Positions 8,882 through 10,654 of a DNA stretch of 10,654 nucleotides are shown here, in pieces. A program made the translations under genes and the position numbers. This DNA is from Phoronis ovalis (taxonomy: Eukaryota; Phoronida; Phoronidae): assembly GCA_028565635.1 (NCBI GenBank), contig JAOXYB010061356.1, forward strand, positions 1 to 10,654. The letters are read 5' to 3'. Position 1 is the stretch's first letter. Every line of letters begins with the position of its first letter. The notes below the pieces were generated by a model, which searched no databases, was not told the origin of the DNA, and saw only the letters and a list, made by a program, of their open reading frames with translations.

Positions 8882-9124
8882 ACTCGAACTTCGTGTCCCA
8901 TTTTTTGATCACCAGTTTAGTAGCTACTATTTATCACTGCCACCTGAAATTCGTCAACCAAAGAATGACATTGAAATTAAAGCACTTGCTACATATCGCC
9001 TTTGATGGACATGACTTAATCCCGGGTAATATTTTGTGGAGACCTAAAATAACATTTAGTGATGGATTCACAACTGATGAAAAATCCTAGTTTCAAATTT
9101 TAAAAGCTTTAATACAGAAACCAG
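8882..9124 (+). pseudogene. Asparagine synthetase relic, exon C, frameshift and nonsense
   Basis: The acceptor TTATTTTCAG ends at 8881; gg from exon B plus a gives Gly, then [20 protein letters not shown] and [11 protein letters not shown]. This is nearly the ASNS sequence [22 protein letters not shown]. Four extra bases (8976-8979) shift the frame, and the old frame stops at 9003-9005. The shifted frame gives [20 protein letters not shown] then RPKITFSDGFTTDEKS, matching ASNS KHLLRETF...[20 protein letters not shown]. At 9088-9090 a TAG stands where ASNS has Trp (SWFKIL); the frame continues FQILKALIQKP. The exon probably ends at 9124 before GTTTCA, a weak donor. Confidence 0.9.
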
Positions 9125-9402
9125 GTTTCACCCAGATTCATACATGATTGTATTTCTTTTTTAAGTACTTGAGCAAATGAAACGTACCATAATATAATTA
9201 ATGAAGTGTCTTAAATGTGCATGGAAAAATTCTGTAAATACCCCCAATTCGAACTAGAAATTGTCTCCCAGGCGTCTACATGGATTTTCTATTATTTTAA
9301 CCATCCGATTGTTTACATGTGTAGAGCTGTACTTTCTTAACTTGGTAATAACGAAATAAGACCATCGTAACATTGCTGTATCAATAATTTCATAATATGA
9401 GT

Positions 9403-9571
9403 GAGTTTTTATTAAATTCGAAAGATGGTACTTTTTGAATAGGACAATGTTACGACCAATACGTCAGATATTTGTCATATTATTAGGACTAAGTTCAACA
9501 ATGCCGAGAAGACAAACTTGGTCGTTCTTTACACCATACTGCCGAGGAAGTTATCGGCGAGCAGAATCTAA
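9403..9571 (+). pseudogene. Probable degraded last ASNS exon
   Basis: Fragments in shifting frames follow the order of the ASNS C-terminus. FLLNSKDGTF (9406-9435) resembles FNTPKTKEGYYY. RQIF (9462-9473) resembles RQVFE, followed by a degraded YYPG-like stretch. LPRKLSASRI (9539-9568) resembles MPKWINATDP. At least two frame changes and a stop at 9436-9438 are needed to link them. It lies directly downstream of exon C, as expected. Each fragment alone is weak; order and position are the main support. Confidence 0.4.
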
Positions 9572-10570
9572 AATACATAAAAACCAAAAAAAAATCTCTT
9601 TCTTAAAAATTTACGAATTTTAATTCTTCTTCCCCCAGATCTGGTACGCATCTCAGTTGCGACATCCTATTCGATATGTGCTATATAACTTGTCCAGATA
9701 ATTGCACTATGATATTGTTATTACGCTCACGCTCATACATGCTATTGCTAAAAAGGGGATATAAGTTTTGCTGCAACAACGAATTTTGTTGTGCTCAATG
9801 TATATAACAAAAAATAATAAAAATACCATTTCGAAGAACAAGAACTTCAAAAACAGATTATTACAATTTTATTTATTCCCATTTGGACCAATTAGTTAAG
9901 TAACTGCAAATTTCCCCGTTTTTTCCTCATAGGTAATTACACTACGGTAAACTCTTTACACTTAACTAACAGGAATTGTATATAAGAAAATACTCTAAAC
10001 TTTACAAATCACAAGGTACATAGTCTGAGTTTGATTAACTGGGTTAGAAGCCCTATCCGGGGAAACATTTTTTTAAATTTAAATTTCAAAATAATACGTT
10101 AATGACCTCTAAACCTACAAATGTAAATCTTTTCATCGATGAGGTTTATATATAATAAAAAAAATAAAAAATAATCGACATCATATTATAATACAGTACC
10201 CATTATACCCACAGTATGGAGACCGTTGTATGACAAGTACATATATATCTACAAAATTGCATTGAGATTTTAAAATATTTGTTTTGTTCCAAAGTTATGA
10301 TATTTGAATGTTTTAAATGTGTTAGATCAAAATCAGCGAAATTGTGACCTTTAAATGTTATTGAGAATTTACAATAACAATTAAGCAAAGCAAAATTTTT
10401 AAAATCTAGGACGCAGGTTGCATATCTATATCTTGATGAGATTTGTGCAAAGTTTCGACTTTATATTAGGTGAAGCAGTTACTTTTGTCAGATTTGTTAA
10501 AATAAAATTCAAAAAGTGACTGCTAATCGGACCATTATAAATATTTTCAACCTTTTGTTTTTTGATTTAT
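9572..10570. other. AT-rich tail without a firm gene
   Basis: I see no supported gene. One strong acceptor-like pyrimidine tract ends at 9638 (TTCTTCTTCCCCCAG) and is followed by a 55-codon cysteine-rich frame (9640-9804, stop TAA 9805-9807). This could be an exon of an unseen gene but matches nothing I know. An A-rich low-complexity run lies at about 10154-10173. The rest is unremarkable. Confidence 0.4.
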
Positions 10571-10578
10571 AAACTATA

Positions 10579-10654
10579 TGAATGAATGAATATTTATTTA
10601 TTTACGTGACACGTACAAAAGTGTACCCAGCCTATAAAGGCTTATGAGTCACAA
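10579..10654. repeat. Edge of an interspersed repeat with simple-repeat tail
   Basis: A run of (TGAA)n then (TTTA)n at 10579-10604 borders a compact block with internal symmetry: GTGAC at 10606-10610 mirrored by GTCAC at 10648-10652, and AGCCT/AGGCT arms around ATAA inside. Short tetranucleotide tails next to a structured block are typical of the 3' ends of SINE/LINE-type elements. If so, the element lies on the - strand with its tail at the left. It is cut by the window end and the family is not recognised. Confidence 0.45.

Noticed and set aside
7518-9124. Intact asparagine synthetase gene
   Set aside because: At least three frameshifts and a nonsense codon interrupt the homologous frame, and the N-terminal glutaminase domain is not recognisable in the window.
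1-10654. CRISPR array, tRNA, rRNA or bacterial operon
   Set aside because: No regularly spaced repeats, no tRNA- or rRNA-like sequence seen, and gene structure is intron-containing.

Overview
This is animal (metazoan) nuclear DNA, most likely from an invertebrate; a mollusc-like lophotrochozoan would fit, but nothing here proves it. The sequence is AT-rich. Its genes are split by introns with GT..AG borders that keep the reading frame across each junction, and there are no bacterial operon features.

Region 1 (about 300-5795, + strand) holds a subtilisin-like serine protease (peptidase S8) in three visible exons: 348-1860, 3502-3723 and 5605-5795. Both introns interrupt the frame after the first base of a codon, and the joined frame is open from the ATG at 348 to the TGA at 5793-5795 (641 codons). 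All four active-site positions are present: Asp322, His361, oxyanion Asn483 and Ser550. The first ~315 residues match no domain I recognise and carry a cluster of cysteines. A good splice acceptor at 301-302 means the gene may have further exons before the window. Intron 1 contains a family of degenerate repeats. Intron 2 contains a hairpin, a short palindrome and a foldback element.

Region 2 (5796-7021) shows no convincing gene.

Region 3 (about 7100-9570, + strand) is, in my reading, a decayed but intron-containing copy of the C-terminal half of asparagine synthetase (glutamine-hydrolysing, ASNS). Three exon remnants are clear (7518-7616, 8173-8378, 8882-9124). A degraded last exon (about 9403-9571) and an even weaker upstream exon (about 7085-7316) are possible. 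The clear exons carry at least three frameshifts and a Trp-to-stop change, so this is a non-processed pseudogene or relic.

Region 4 (9572-10654) is AT-rich with no firm gene. It has one strong splice-acceptor-like tract followed by a short cysteine-rich frame. At the right edge lies an (AATG)n-flanked block that looks like the end of an interspersed repeat.

The protease gene and the ASNS relic share strand but have no evident functional link.
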